Positions 1-8,590 of a stretch of 54,417 bases of DNA are shown here, in pieces. Below the pieces are notes generated by a model, which did not search any database, was not told where the DNA came from, and saw nothing but the letters and a program-made list of their open reading frames with translations. The translations under genes were made by a program, and so were the position numbers. The stretch is from Acidobacteriota bacterium (GTDB lineage: Bacteria > Acidobacteriota > Vicinamibacteria > Marinacidobacterales > Marinacidobacteraceae), in contig JAJEIY010000085.1 of assembly GCA_022828085.1 (NCBI GenBank), positions 1 through 54,417 on the forward strand, given 5' to 3'. The number at the start of each line of letters is the position of its first letter. Position 1 is the stretch's first letter.

Positions 1-75
1 GTCGCTACCGTCGCTCCGCTCCCTCCGCTTCGCCCCTCGCCGACCCGAAACGCCGCCCCGACACAGAACCGGGGG

Positions 76-120
76 TGCGTAAAAGTGGGTGTCTCCCAAC
101 TGCGTAAAAGTGGGTGTCTC
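76..120. repeat. Tandem 20-bp direct repeat, period 25
   Basis: The 20-mer TGCGTAAAAGTGGGTGTCTC occurs at 76-95 and again, perfectly, at 101-120, separated by CCAAC. It lies in the non-coding stretch ahead of mraZ and directly before the first double-hairpin repeat. It could be a leftover end of a mobile element, but no transposase is visible nearby, so that is only a suggestion. Confidence 0.75.
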
Positions 121-126
121 TTGACA

Positions 127-333
127 GCGGGCCGCGTGCCGGTCGGAGACCGGCGTTCCAAGCCGTGTGAGCCATGCGGCTGAACAGCCCTACGCGCTCA
201 GCGGCCCTGCGGGCCGCGTGCCGGTCGGAGACCGGCGTTCCAAGCCGTGTGCGCGATCCGGGTGGGTGGCGGGGTGCGGTTCCGCGGCGCTGCGCGCAGC
301 GGGCGCCGACCTGAGGACCGGCGTTCCCGGCCG
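127..333. repeat. Three copies of an intergenic double-hairpin repeat
   Basis: Copies lie at about 127-169, 201-251 and 280-333. A full copy has a GC hairpin (GCGGCCC-TGC-GGGCCGC at 201-217) followed by a second hairpin, GCCGGTC-GGA-GACCGGC, and a conserved tail GTTCCAAGCCG. The third copy is degenerate. The same unit recurs in intergenic spaces across the window, in both orientations. No coding signal is convincing in 1-495; the reading frame running upstream of mraZ passes straight through these repeats and is not believed to be coding. Confidence 0.85.
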
Positions 334-366
334 GTAGTGGGCGGGGTGGTGGATGTTGTTTTCCTT

Positions 367-397
367 GTGGAAATTTGTGGGTGGAAGTGGTTAAATA
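367..397 (+). promoter_or_regulatory. Putative MraZ operator (three GTGG boxes) and -10 element
   Basis: GTGG occurs at 367-370, 377-380 and 387-390, an exact 10-bp period. MraZ proteins are known to bind short direct repeats of the TGGG/GTGG type at one-helical-turn spacing upstream of their own gene. An AT-rich hexamer, TAAATA at 392-397, follows at once and could be the -10 element, so MraZ binding would block RNA polymerase. The start codon at 496 leaves a leader of about 90 nt. The repeat is seen directly; its role is inferred. Confidence 0.6.
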
Positions 398-495
398 GGG
401 CGAACCTTCCTTCTCATCCAGTACCTGAATCCAGACTCACGTCCCGGAGTGGGCGGGGAGGGAAACACACCCGCCCCCCAAGCTCCCCCGATCCC

Positions 496-933
496 GTGTT
501 TCGCGGCAACCACCCCGCCACTGTGGACGCGAAGGGGAGACTGAAGGTTCCGGCTGCGTTCCTCGCAACGCTGAAGAAGTTCGGCACGCAGGTCTTCGTG
601 ACCAGTCTCAAGGGCGACTGCGTGGCCATCTTCCCCATGACGGTCTGGGAAGAGATCGAGTCGCGGATGCTGGCCCGCGGTGAACTGGACCCGATCCGGC
701 GGAAGTTCCTGAAAGTCACCAGCTACTACGGACAGGTCGCCGAACTGGACGCCCAGAACCGGCTCCTGCTCCCGCAGCAGACCCGGACCAAAGCCAACAC
801 CGTGGGCAAGGTGGACGTGCTGGGGCAGGGGCGCTACCTCCACGTGTGGGATCACGAGCCCCTCGACGCCGACATCGAGGCTGATCCGATGACCGACGGC
901 GAGTTGGCCACCCTGGCGGAGGAGGGGATCTGA
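496..933 (+). CDS. mraZ: Transcriptional regulator MraZ
   Basis: Encodes a 145-residue MraZ, the DNA-binding repressor that opens most dcw clusters and controls its own operon. The start is set at a GTG because the protein then begins MFRGNHPATVDAKGRLKVPA, the standard first SpoVT/AbrB-like half. A second DAQNRLLLP-type half follows around residues 78-90. The frame stays open upstream to 247, but that part crosses intergenic repeats and does not resemble MraZ. The Shine-Dalgarno is weak. The gene leads the dcw operon, and three GTGG boxes upstream are its probable operator. Length and family match are normal. Confidence 0.93.
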   Translation: MFRGNHPATVDAKGRLKVPAAFLATLKKFGTQVFVTSLKGDCVAIFPMTVWEEIESRMLARGELDPIRRKFLKVTSYYGQVAELDAQNRLLLPQQTRTKANTVGKVDVLGQGRYLHVWDHEPLDADIEADPMTDGELATLAEEGI

Positions 934-1047
934 CGCTGGATTCCGGCAGGCATGTTCCCGCAGCTCTCCCCCGCCCCCCGTCCGGCGCCGTCCGGGCTCC
1001 CGCTCGCGTCGCTCCTCGCGCGACTCTCCTCCCGGACCCGACCTGAG

Positions 1048-1980
1048 ATGACCGCGACCGGCGCGCCGGAGCCGCCCCTCCACCAGCCGGTCCTGCGGGA
1101 TACGGTCCTGCGCTGGCTGGCTCCCCGCTCCGGCGGTCGGTACCTCGACGGCACGTTCGGGCGGGGCGGGCACACGGAAGCCATCCTGGCGGCCGATCCC
1201 GGGGCTCTCGTGCTCGGTCTGGACAAGGACCCGGACGCGGCGCCCGCCGCGGCGGCGCTGGCCGCCCGGGACCCTCGCTTCCGCTTCCTGGCGGCCGATT
1301 TCTCCGAACTCGGGTCGGCCCTCGACGAGGTGGGTTGGGACCAGGTGGACGGCATCCTGCTCGACCTCGGCCTCTCCAGCCCGCAGCTCGAGACGCCGGA
1401 ACGCGGCTTCGCGCTCCGCCACGACGGCCCGCTGGACATGCGCTACGACCCCGGCTCGGGGGAGACGGCGGCCGAGCTGCTCGACCGGCTCGACGAGCGG
1501 GAGATCGCCGATCTGCTTTTCGGGATCGGAGAGCGGCGCTCCCGCGCCATCGCCCGGCGGATCGCCGGCCGCCGGCCGCTTCGCACGACCGGAGACCTGC
1601 GCGCCGCCGTGATCGCCGCCGTCGGACCGCGCCGGGGACGGATCGACCCCGCCACCCGGACCTTTCTCGCGGTGCGCTCCGCGGTGAATCGCGAGCCTCA
1701 GGCCCTTGCCGCCGCGCTCCACGCGGCGCCCGCGCGGCTTCGGAACGAAGGCGTCCTGGCGGTCATCTCCTACCACTCCGGAGAGGACCGTCCGGTCAAG
1801 CACGCCTTCCGCCGGCTCGCCGCCCAGCCCGAATTCGAGCTGGGAACGCGGCGGCCCATTCGTGCGGACGAGGACGAGTTGAGCGCCAACCGCCGGTCCC
1901 GGAGCGCCTGCCTGCGGATTCTGCGCCGCCGGGAGGCGGGCGAGTCCGAACCGGCCCCCCAGGAGGAGTCCCCCCGATGA
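1048..1980 (+). CDS. rsmH: 16S rRNA (cytosine1402-N4)-methyltransferase RsmH
   Basis: Uses S-adenosylmethionine to methylate N4 of C1402 in 16S rRNA at the ribosomal P site. With this ATG the protein is 310 residues and reaches the family's HQPVL motif at residues 12-16. The SAM-binding DGTFGRGGHT lies at 34-43, and the C-terminal VISYHSGEDRPVK motif near residue 240. An ATG at 952 is an alternative start in the same frame, but its 32 extra residues look like translated spacer and neither start has a strong Shine-Dalgarno. The last codons overlap the ftsL start as ATGA, so ftsL is probably translationally coupled. Confidence 0.92.
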   Translation: MTATGAPEPPLHQPVLRDTVLRWLAPRSGGRYLDGTFGRGGHTEAILAADPGALVLGLDKDPDAAPAAAALAARDPRFRFLAADFSELGSALDEVGWDQVDGILLDLGLSSPQLETPERGFALRHDGPLDMRYDPGSGETAAELLDRLDEREIADLLFGIGERRSRAIARRIAGRRPLRTTGDLRAAVIAAVGPRRGRIDPATRTFLAVRSAVNREPQALAAALHAAPARLRNEGVLAVISYHSGEDRPVKHAFRRLAAQPEFELGTRRPIRADEDELSANRRSRSACLRILRRREAGESEPAPQEESPR

Positions 1981-2363
1981 CTCCGGAACACTTCGAAGTC
2001 ACCTACCGTCCGGACAACCATTGGCTGCACCGGAAACTCGACCGCAAGCGGTACGCGCAGCTCCTCCTGTATCTCGTCATCGGAATCTTTGCGCTGACGG
2101 CGGCGGTTGCCGCTACCTGGCCCTACCTCGAGGCGATTCGGCTCGGTTACCGCGTCGAGGAACTCCGCCTGGAGCGGGACCAGCTCCAAAAGGACATCGA
2201 GCGCTATCAGCTCGAGTTGAGCGAGCTCACCAACCCGAGCTCCGTTGAGAGGATCGCCCGCGAAACCTATGGACTGGAGCCCGCGGGGGAGCGGGTGATC
2301 CTCGAATCCCCCGACGCTCCGGCGGATGGCCGTCCGGATCCCGGGAGTCCCGAGGCGCGATGA
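1977..2363 (+). CDS. ftsL: Cell division protein FtsL-like
   Basis: A 128-residue bitopic membrane protein in the ftsL position between rsmH and ftsI. A short basic cytoplasmic stretch comes first, then one transmembrane helix at about 28-48, then a periplasmic Leu/Glu/Arg heptad-like coiled coil at about 52-84 and a short tail. This is the layout of FtsL, which joins FtsQ/FtsB and activates the FtsW-FtsI synthase. FtsL sequences diverge strongly, so the name rests on topology and position. The ATG overlaps the rsmH stop by 4 nt, and the gene's own stop overlaps the ftsI start by 4 nt. Confidence 0.82.
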   Translation: MTPEHFEVTYRPDNHWLHRKLDRKRYAQLLLYLVIGIFALTAAVAATWPYLEAIRLGYRVEELRLERDQLQKDIERYQLELSELTNPSSVERIARETYGLEPAGERVILESPDAPADGRPDPGSPEAR

Positions 2364-4576
2364 GCCCTCCGCGAAAGAACCCGGGCGGCTGGAAGCCTCC
2401 CCCCAACAGCCTCTTCCCCGATCTGCCGGCGCCGCTGCTCCGGACGGCTGGTCAGGAGTCGTCGCCCAGATCGAAGCGCCGCCGCGAACCGGCGCCGGCC
2501 GCGGCGCCCGAATCGCAGCGGGCGCCGGGCGGCGCCGGATCACCGGAGGACGGCGGGAGGGCGGGACTGCGCCGGCGGGTGATGGTGGGAGTGGTCCTGA
2601 TCGGGGTGTGGGGGGCTCTGATCCTCGGTCAGCTGGTCCAGATCCAGGTCCTCGACCACGAGACCATGGTGCGGCGGGCCGACCGTCAGCACCGCCACGA
2701 ACTCACCATTCCGCCGTTCCGGGGGAGGATCTACGACCGGAACGGACGGCCGCTGGCCCTTACCGTCGCGGTGGACTCGGTGTACGTGGTTCCCCCCGAC
2801 TACTCCGAGGCCACGATTCCGGCCGCGGCGGATCGCCTGGCCGAATGTCTGGAAGTGCCCGTGGCGCTCGTGGAACGCCGGCTGCGGCGCGAGTCGCGTT
2901 TCTCCTGGCTCAAGCGCAAGGCGGCGGCGGAGCAGGTCAGGTGCGCCCGCGAGACCGGGTTCCCCGTCGGGACCATCGAGGAGTTCGGACGCTTCTATCC
3001 CGGCGGGGAACTCGCGGCCCACGTTCTGGGCTTCGTCGGGGCCGACGGCGATGGGCTGGGCGGCATCGAATTCGCCCGTGACCAGGTCCTGCGCGGAGAA
3101 CCCGGACGGCGCACCGTCTGGACCGACGGCCGGCGCACCGGACGGGGAAGCCGGGTCGTCCGGGAATCGCGGCCGGGGGCCGACATCGAGCTGACCATCG
3201 ATGCCTACCTGCAGGCGGTCGCCGAAGAGGAACTCGCCCGGGCCCTCACCGAGATTCCGGCGGCGTCGGGGGCCGTGATTCTCGTCGAGCCCCGGACCGG
3301 CGAGGTGCTGGCCATGGCCAGCGCTCCCTCCTTCGATCCCAACCGGGCCGGCGAGTTCCCGCTGGCGACGCTCGCCAACCGAAGCATCACGGATCCCTAC
3401 GAACCGGGATCGGTCTTCAAGATCTTCACCGCGGCGGCGGCTCTCGAGGAGGGAGTGACCGACGAGGAAGAGGAATTCGAGACCTTCGACGGCAGCTACC
3501 GCATCGGCGGACGGATCGTGCGGGACTGGAAGCCGCTCGGGCCGCTCACCTTCGCCGGCATCATCCAGCAGTCTTCCAACATCGGAACGCTGCAGGTCGC
3601 CGACCGCATCGGTTCGGAGACCCTGCAGGCGTATCTGGCCGCGTTCGGTTTCGGCGAGCCCACCGGGCTGCCCCTCGGCGCGGAGAGCCGCGGCATCGTC
3701 CCCGGGAGAGGCCTCTGGCGGCCGATCCGGCTCGCGACCGTCTCCTTCGGGCACGGCATCGCGGTCACCCCGGTCCAGCTCGTCCAGGGGGTGAACGCCG
3801 TCGCGACGGGGGGAGTCCGCCGGCCCCTCCGCCTCATCCGGGGCATCGGCGGGGAAGTCCAACCGCCGGAAGACGGCCTCCAGGTCATCAGTCCGATGAC
3901 GGCGGCCAGGGTGAGCCAACTGCTCGCCAGCGCCGTCCAGGAGGGAACGGGCAGCAATGCCGCCGTGGCGGGGTTCTCGGTCGCGGGGAAGACGGGGACC
4001 GCCCAGAAGGCGGAAGCGGGCGGCTACTCGGACACCGACTACACCGCCTCCTTCGCCGGCTTTGCGCCCGCCCGCAATCCGCTCTTCACCGGGGTCGTGA
4101 TCCTCGACGTCCAAAGGCCCAATCACAGCGGGACGGGCGCCGCGGCCGTCTTCGGAAGGATCGCTGACCGGGTGCTCTGGCGGGACCGGCGGACCGGTTG
4201 GGGAACGGAGCGACTGGTCAGTTCGGGCCCGCGGGTCCGTCAGCTTGCCCGCAAGGGGCGCAGCCGGGCCGCGTCGGCCATGTGGAGCTCGAAGGCCGCG
4301 GCGGGATCCGAGACTTCGGCGCGCGACCTCGTTGCCTCGCGGGTGAGGATGGCGGAGGCCTCCGATCCGACAACTTCCGGGACGACCCTGATCGCCGAAG
4401 CCGCGGCAACGCCCGCCGGGCTCCACGAGCGGCCGGTCCGGTCCGCGATCCCCGAATCCCCTCCGCCAGCTACCCCCGGATCCCCGGACGGCGGCCCCGC
4501 CGGGGCCGATCCCGAGACGGGAACCCCGGCCCCCCGGGAACCGTCCCTGGAGAACGACGAGAGCCGACCGCGATGA
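2360..4576 (+). CDS. ftsI: Penicillin-binding protein 2x/3-type transpeptidase FtsI
   Basis: Class B penicillin-binding protein that cross-links septal peptidoglycan together with FtsW. It has 738 residues: a Pro/Arg-rich cytoplasmic start, a single transmembrane helix at about 75-98, a dimerisation domain, and a transpeptidase domain. All three catalytic motifs are visible: SVFK with nucleophile Ser351, SSN at 405-407, and KTG at 544-546. There are no PASTA domains. Instead, about 120 residues at the C-terminus are Ala/Pro/Ser/Glu-rich and probably disordered, which makes it longer than a typical FtsI. It overlaps both ftsL and murE by ATGA. Confidence 0.95.
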   Translation: MSPPRKNPGGWKPPPNSLFPDLPAPLLRTAGQESSPRSKRRREPAPAAAPESQRAPGGAGSPEDGGRAGLRRRVMVGVVLIGVWGALILGQLVQIQVLDHETMVRRADRQHRHELTIPPFRGRIYDRNGRPLALTVAVDSVYVVPPDYSEATIPAAADRLAECLEVPVALVERRLRRESRFSWLKRKAAAEQVRCARETGFPVGTIEEFGRFYPGGELAAHVLGFVGADGDGLGGIEFARDQVLRGEPGRRTVWTDGRRTGRGSRVVRESRPGADIELTIDAYLQAVAEEELARALTEIPAASGAVILVEPRTGEVLAMASAPSFDPNRAGEFPLATLANRSITDPYEPGSVFKIFTAAAALEEGVTDEEEEFETFDGSYRIGGRIVRDWKPLGPLTFAGIIQQSSNIGTLQVADRIGSETLQAYLAAFGFGEPTGLPLGAESRGIVPGRGLWRPIRLATVSFGHGIAVTPVQLVQGVNAVATGGVRRPLRLIRGIGGEVQPPEDGLQVISPMTAARVSQLLASAVQEGTGSNAAVAGFSVAGKTGTAQKAEAGGYSDTDYTASFAGFAPARNPLFTGVVILDVQRPNHSGTGAAAVFGRIADRVLWRDRRTGWGTERLVSSGPRVRQLARKGRSRAASAMWSSKAAAGSETSARDLVASRVRMAEASDPTTSGTTLIAEAAATPAGLHERPVRSAIPESPPPATPGSPDGGPAGADPETGTPAPREPSLENDESRPR

Positions 4577-6114
4577 ACGCCACCGGCATGCCCCCCCGCC
4601 GGCTTCGAGACCTTCTCGAAGGCCTGGAAGCGGACCTGCCGGCGGGCGCCGGCGACCTCCGGATCCGGAGCGTCACCTGCGATTCGCGGGCCGTCGAGCC
4701 CGGGAGTCTGTTCATCGCGGTACCCGGTGCGCGTTTCGACGGCCACGACTTCGTGCCGGCCGCGGCGGCCGCCGGGGCCGCGGCCGCGCTGGTCGAAACG
4801 ACGCCGCCCGATCCGGGGATCCCGTTCGCGCGGGTACGCGATGCCCGCCGCGCCGCCGGACCGGTGGCGGCCGCCTTCCACGGCCGCCCCTCGGACGCGA
4901 TGCGGCTCGTCGGAGTGACCGGGACCAACGGGAAGACCACCGTCGCCTGGCTGCTCGACGCGTTCTTCCAGCGGGAGACCTCCGGAGGCCTCTACTGCGG
5001 GACGGTGGCGCACCGGGCTCACGCCGGCGGCCGCCTCCTCGAACCCGCCGCGGCGGGCCTCACCACCCGGGAGGCCCCGGAGTTCCAGGCCCTGCTGGCG
5101 CTCGCGCGCTCCGCGGGGTGCCGCTTCGGTGCGGTCGAATGCTCCTCGCACGGCCTCCGGCAGGGACGGCTCGGAGGGACGGCCTTCGAGGTGGCGGTCT
5201 TCACCAACCTCACCCGCGACCACCTCGATTTCCACGGCGAGTTCGATTCCTACTTCCGCGCGAAGCGGGAGTTGTTCACGGATCTGCTCCGCCCGGGCGG
5301 CACCGCCGTCATCGGGTGGGACGATCCCTTCGGGGTGCGGCTCGCCGGTGAACTGCAGGAACTGCGTCCCGACGTGAGGATCGTGGGTTTCGGGTCCGAC
5401 CCCGGGGCCGCGATCCGGCTCGCGGCCATCCGCTCCGACCTGGACGGGACGCGCGTCTCGCTGGACGGCCCGGCGGGGCCCGGCGAGATCTCGAGCCCGC
5501 TGCTCGGGCACTTCAGCGGCCTGAACCTGGCGGCGGCATGGGGAGCGCTCACCGCGCTCGGGTTCGACGGAGCCCGGGCCGCCGAGGTTCTCTCCGGGGC
5601 CGCTCCGCCGCCGGGCCGGATGGAGCGGATCGGGGCGCCGCGGGGAAGCCGGCGGGGCCGGAAACCGGCGGTGCTCGTGGACTACGCGCACACGCCGGAC
5701 GCGCTGGCGCGCGCCCTCGCGGCCGCCCGCTGCCTCGTGGGCGAGGGCCGGCTGCACGTCGTCTTCGGTTGCGGCGGCGAACGCGACCGGGGCAATCGGC
5801 CGCTCATGGGAGACGCCGCCGCCCGGCTCGCCGACCGGGTCATCGTGACCTCCGACAACCCCCGCGGGGAAGAGCCCGGCGCGATCATCGCCGAGATCCG
5901 GGTGGGCGCCGAGAACCCGGCGTTCGGCGCCGAGGTCCTGACGGAACCGGACCGCCGGCGCGCCATCGCGGAGGCGGTGGCCGCGGCTGGACCGCGTGAC
6001 CTCGTGCTGGTGGCGGGCAAGGGGCACGAGACCCACCAGCACCTCGGGGACAACCGGATTCCCTTCGATGACCGGCAGGTGGTGGCGGGCGCGCTGGAGG
6101 TCTCCCTCTCGTGA
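4573..6114 (+). CDS. murE: UDP-MurNAc-tripeptide ligase MurE (meso-diaminopimelate type)
   Basis: Cytoplasmic Mur ligase adding the third stem-peptide residue to UDP-MurNAc-L-Ala-D-Glu in an ATP-dependent step. It has 513 residues from an ATG that overlaps the ftsI stop. The ATP loop GVTGTNGKTT and the central NLTRDHLDFHG are present. The specificity motif DNPR lies at 428-431; in this family DNPR marks meso-diaminopimelate enzymes rather than lysine ones, so the wall chemistry is probably A1-gamma. The GTG of murF overlaps its stop as GTGA. Confidence 0.95.
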   Translation: MNATGMPPRRLRDLLEGLEADLPAGAGDLRIRSVTCDSRAVEPGSLFIAVPGARFDGHDFVPAAAAAGAAAALVETTPPDPGIPFARVRDARRAAGPVAAAFHGRPSDAMRLVGVTGTNGKTTVAWLLDAFFQRETSGGLYCGTVAHRAHAGGRLLEPAAAGLTTREAPEFQALLALARSAGCRFGAVECSSHGLRQGRLGGTAFEVAVFTNLTRDHLDFHGEFDSYFRAKRELFTDLLRPGGTAVIGWDDPFGVRLAGELQELRPDVRIVGFGSDPGAAIRLAAIRSDLDGTRVSLDGPAGPGEISSPLLGHFSGLNLAAAWGALTALGFDGARAAEVLSGAAPPPGRMERIGAPRGSRRGRKPAVLVDYAHTPDALARALAAARCLVGEGRLHVVFGCGGERDRGNRPLMGDAAARLADRVIVTSDNPRGEEPGAIIAEIRVGAENPAFGAEVLTEPDRRRAIAEAVAAAGPRDLVLVAGKGHETHQHLGDNRIPFDDRQVVAGALEVSLS

Positions 6115-7505
6115 GACTCCACGGCGAAGCGGCGGCCCGGACCATGGGGGGCGCCCTGGAAGGCCCGGCCGGGATGTTCACCGGAGTCTCGATCGATTCG
6201 CGGACCCTCGCTCCGGGAGATCTGTTCTTCGCGATCCGGGGGCCACGCTTCGACGGCCACGCGTTCGTTCCGGCCGCCTTCCGCGCGGGAGCGGCCGGCG
6301 TGGTCGTCGAGCGCGGCTACGACCGTCGGGAAGAAGCCCCCGGAGGCTTCCTGATCCGGGTACCCGACCCGACCGAGTCGCTCGGGGCCCTCGCCCGCGA
6401 GCAGCGGCTCGAGAGCGGCGCCCGGATCGTTGCGATTACCGGAAGTCTCGGCAAGACGACCACCAAGGAGGCGGCGGCCGCCGCCATCGGCATGGAGCGC
6501 TCCGTCTTCCGGTCCCGGGGGAACCTGAACAACCAGTGGGGGCTTCCACTCTCGCTGCTCGCCCGGGAGGACGAGGAAGTGGGCGTCGTCGAACTGGGGA
6601 TGTCGGCTCCGGGGGAGATCCGGACGCTCACCGAAATCGCGGTGCCCGACTGCGGCGTCCTGACGACCATCGCGGAGGCGCATCTCGAGTACTTCGGATC
6701 GCTCGGCGCCATCGCCGCCGCCAAGGGGGAGCTCTTCGAGGCGCTCCCCGCCGGAGCGACCGCGGTCGTGAACGCCGACGACGAACTCGTCCGGGCCCAG
6801 GCCGGCCGTTTTTGCGGACGGCGCGTCACCTACGGCTTCGCCGAGGGCGTCGACGTGCGGGGCTCGGGCTACGCCGCGCGTCCGTCCGGCCTCGTCTTCG
6901 AGGTCAGCGCCTTCGGCGGACCCGCCGTGTCGGTTTCGTGCGGTCTCGCCGGCCGTCACAACGCGGGCAACGTGCTCGCCGGACTGGCCGCGGCCGCGGT
7001 CCTCGACGTGCCGATCGAGCATGCGGCCCGGGGGGTGGCGGACCTCACTCCGCTGCCGGGCCGGGGAACGAAGGTGCGGCTTCGTGGCGGCGCGGTGGCG
7101 CTCGACGAGACGTACAACTCCAGTCCCCGCGCGCTGCGCGCCGTGCTGTCGGAGTTTGCAGCCCTCCCCGCCGCGCGTCGGATCGTCGTCGTGGGGGACA
7201 TGCGGGAACTCGGCGAGGACGCCGAGCCGCTCCATCGCGCGTGCGGGCAGCTTGCGGGCGAGCTGGCCCTGGACCTGATCGTGGGGGTGGGCCCCCTGGG
7301 AAGGACCTTCGCCGAGGCGGCCGCTTCCGGATCGCAGACTCTCGCCGCGGACGGTCCCGACCAGGCGGCGGCGCTCCTGGAAGGCGTCCTGCGCTCCGGC
7401 GACCTGGTGCTCTTCAAGGCCTCCCGCGCGGTCGGACTCGATGCGGCGCTCCGCCGGCTGCAGGTCCGCGGTGGGGAAGAACCCTCCGCCGGAGGAGACG
7501 CCTGA
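6111..7505 (+). CDS. murF: UDP-MurNAc-tripeptide:D-Ala-D-Ala ligase MurF
   Basis: Completes the UDP-MurNAc-pentapeptide by adding D-Ala-D-Ala. It has 464 residues from a GTG start that overlaps murE by 4 nt. The N-terminal domain resembles that of MurE (SIDSRTLAPGDLFFAI). The ATP loop GSLGKTTTKE lies at 111-120, and DETYNSSPRA in the C-terminal domain is typical of MurF. Ddl, which supplies D-Ala-D-Ala, is not in this window. Its stop and the mraY ATG share one base. Confidence 0.95.
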   Translation: MRLHGEAAARTMGGALEGPAGMFTGVSIDSRTLAPGDLFFAIRGPRFDGHAFVPAAFRAGAAGVVVERGYDRREEAPGGFLIRVPDPTESLGALAREQRLESGARIVAITGSLGKTTTKEAAAAAIGMERSVFRSRGNLNNQWGLPLSLLAREDEEVGVVELGMSAPGEIRTLTEIAVPDCGVLTTIAEAHLEYFGSLGAIAAAKGELFEALPAGATAVVNADDELVRAQAGRFCGRRVTYGFAEGVDVRGSGYAARPSGLVFEVSAFGGPAVSVSCGLAGRHNAGNVLAGLAAAAVLDVPIEHAARGVADLTPLPGRGTKVRLRGGAVALDETYNSSPRALRAVLSEFAALPAARRIVVVGDMRELGEDAEPLHRACGQLAGELALDLIVGVGPLGRTFAEAAASGSQTLAADGPDQAAALLEGVLRSGDLVLFKASRAVGLDAALRRLQVRGGEEPSAGGDA

Positions 7506-8587
7506 TGCTCGGCGACCTGCTCTTCTCGCTCGCGGACGAGATCAGTGTCTTCAACGTCTTCGGCTACGTGTCCGTCCGCACTGCGATGGCCGCCGCCACC
7601 GCCATCGTGCTCTCGCTCGGCTTCGGACCGCTCGTGATTTCCCGCCTCTCCCGGCTCCGGGTCGGGGAGACGATCCGCTCCGACGGTCCGGCGCATCAGC
7701 ACAAGGCCGGCACGCCGACGATGGGCGGGGTCCTGATCGTCGGGACCGTGATCCTGTCCACCCTGCTCTGGGCGGATCTGGGCAACGTCCTGGTCTGGGT
7801 AGCCGTGCTCACCATGGCCGGCTACGGAACCCTGGGGTTCGTGGACGACTGGAAGAAGCTGCGCCGCGGGGACGGGATCGGCCTGAGCGTCCGCACGAAG
7901 TTCGGCATCCAGTTCCTGCTGGGGCTGGCCGCCGGCGCCTTCCTCCTCTGGTACGCCGGTGGCGGCGAGTTCACCACCCGCGTGGTGTTCCCCTTCTTCA
8001 AGGAGTTCCAGCCCGAGTTCGGGCTGCTCTTCGTGCCGGCGGTCATGCTGGTGCTCGTCGCGTCGTCGAACGCGGTGAACCTGACCGACGGGCTCGACGG
8101 GCTCGCGGCGGGCTGCGTCCTGGTGGCGGCGGCGGTGTATACCGCGCTGACCTACCTGTCGGGGCACGCCGAGTTCTCGGCGTATCTCGACATCCTCTAC
8201 ATCCCCGGCGCCTCCGAGGTCACCATCTTCGGCGCGGCGATCACCGGGGCGGCGCTCGGGTTCCTGTGGTTCAACGCCCATCCCGCGCGCGTCTTCATGG
8301 GCGACGTGGGATCGCTCGCCCTCGGGGCGGGGGTCGGCATGCAGGCGATTCTGATCCGGCAGGAGATTCTGCTCGTGATCGTCGGTGGCGTGTTCGTGAT
8401 GGAGACGCTGTCGGTGATCCTGCAGGTCGCCACCTTCAAGCTCACCGGCCGCCGGCTCTTCCGGATGGCGCCGCTCCACCATCACTTCGAACTCGCGGGC
8501 TGGAAGGAGACGCAGGTGAGCGTCCGCTTCTGGATCCTGGCCGTCCTCTGCGCGCTCGCCACCCTCACCACCCTCAAGCTGCGATGA
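7505..8587 (+). CDS. mraY: Phospho-MurNAc-pentapeptide transferase MraY
   Basis: Integral membrane enzyme that moves phospho-MurNAc-pentapeptide onto undecaprenyl phosphate to form lipid I. It has 360 residues with about ten hydrophobic segments. Family motifs seen are KAGTPTMGG, NAVNLTDGLDGLA from residue 189 (with the Mg-binding aspartates), MGDVGSLALG and the HHHFE loop near the C-terminus. The ATG shares one base with the murF TGA. The reading frame is open far upstream through murF, but only this start gives a normal MraY. Confidence 0.96.
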   Translation: MLGDLLFSLADEISVFNVFGYVSVRTAMAAATAIVLSLGFGPLVISRLSRLRVGETIRSDGPAHQHKAGTPTMGGVLIVGTVILSTLLWADLGNVLVWVAVLTMAGYGTLGFVDDWKKLRRGDGIGLSVRTKFGIQFLLGLAAGAFLLWYAGGGEFTTRVVFPFFKEFQPEFGLLFVPAVMLVLVASSNAVNLTDGLDGLAAGCVLVAAAVYTALTYLSGHAEFSAYLDILYIPGASEVTIFGAAITGAALGFLWFNAHPARVFMGDVGSLALGAGVGMQAILIRQEILLVIVGGVFVMETLSVILQVATFKLTGRRLFRMAPLHHHFELAGWKETQVSVRFWILAVLCALATLTTLKLR

Positions 8588-8590
8588 CCG

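Noticed and set aside
127..333. CRISPR array
   Set aside because: The repeats are palindromic double hairpins at irregular spacing with no uniform spacers, and no cas genes are present.
247..495. N-terminal extension of MraZ
   Set aside because: It runs through intergenic repeats and the operator boxes; the normal MraZ start is at 496.
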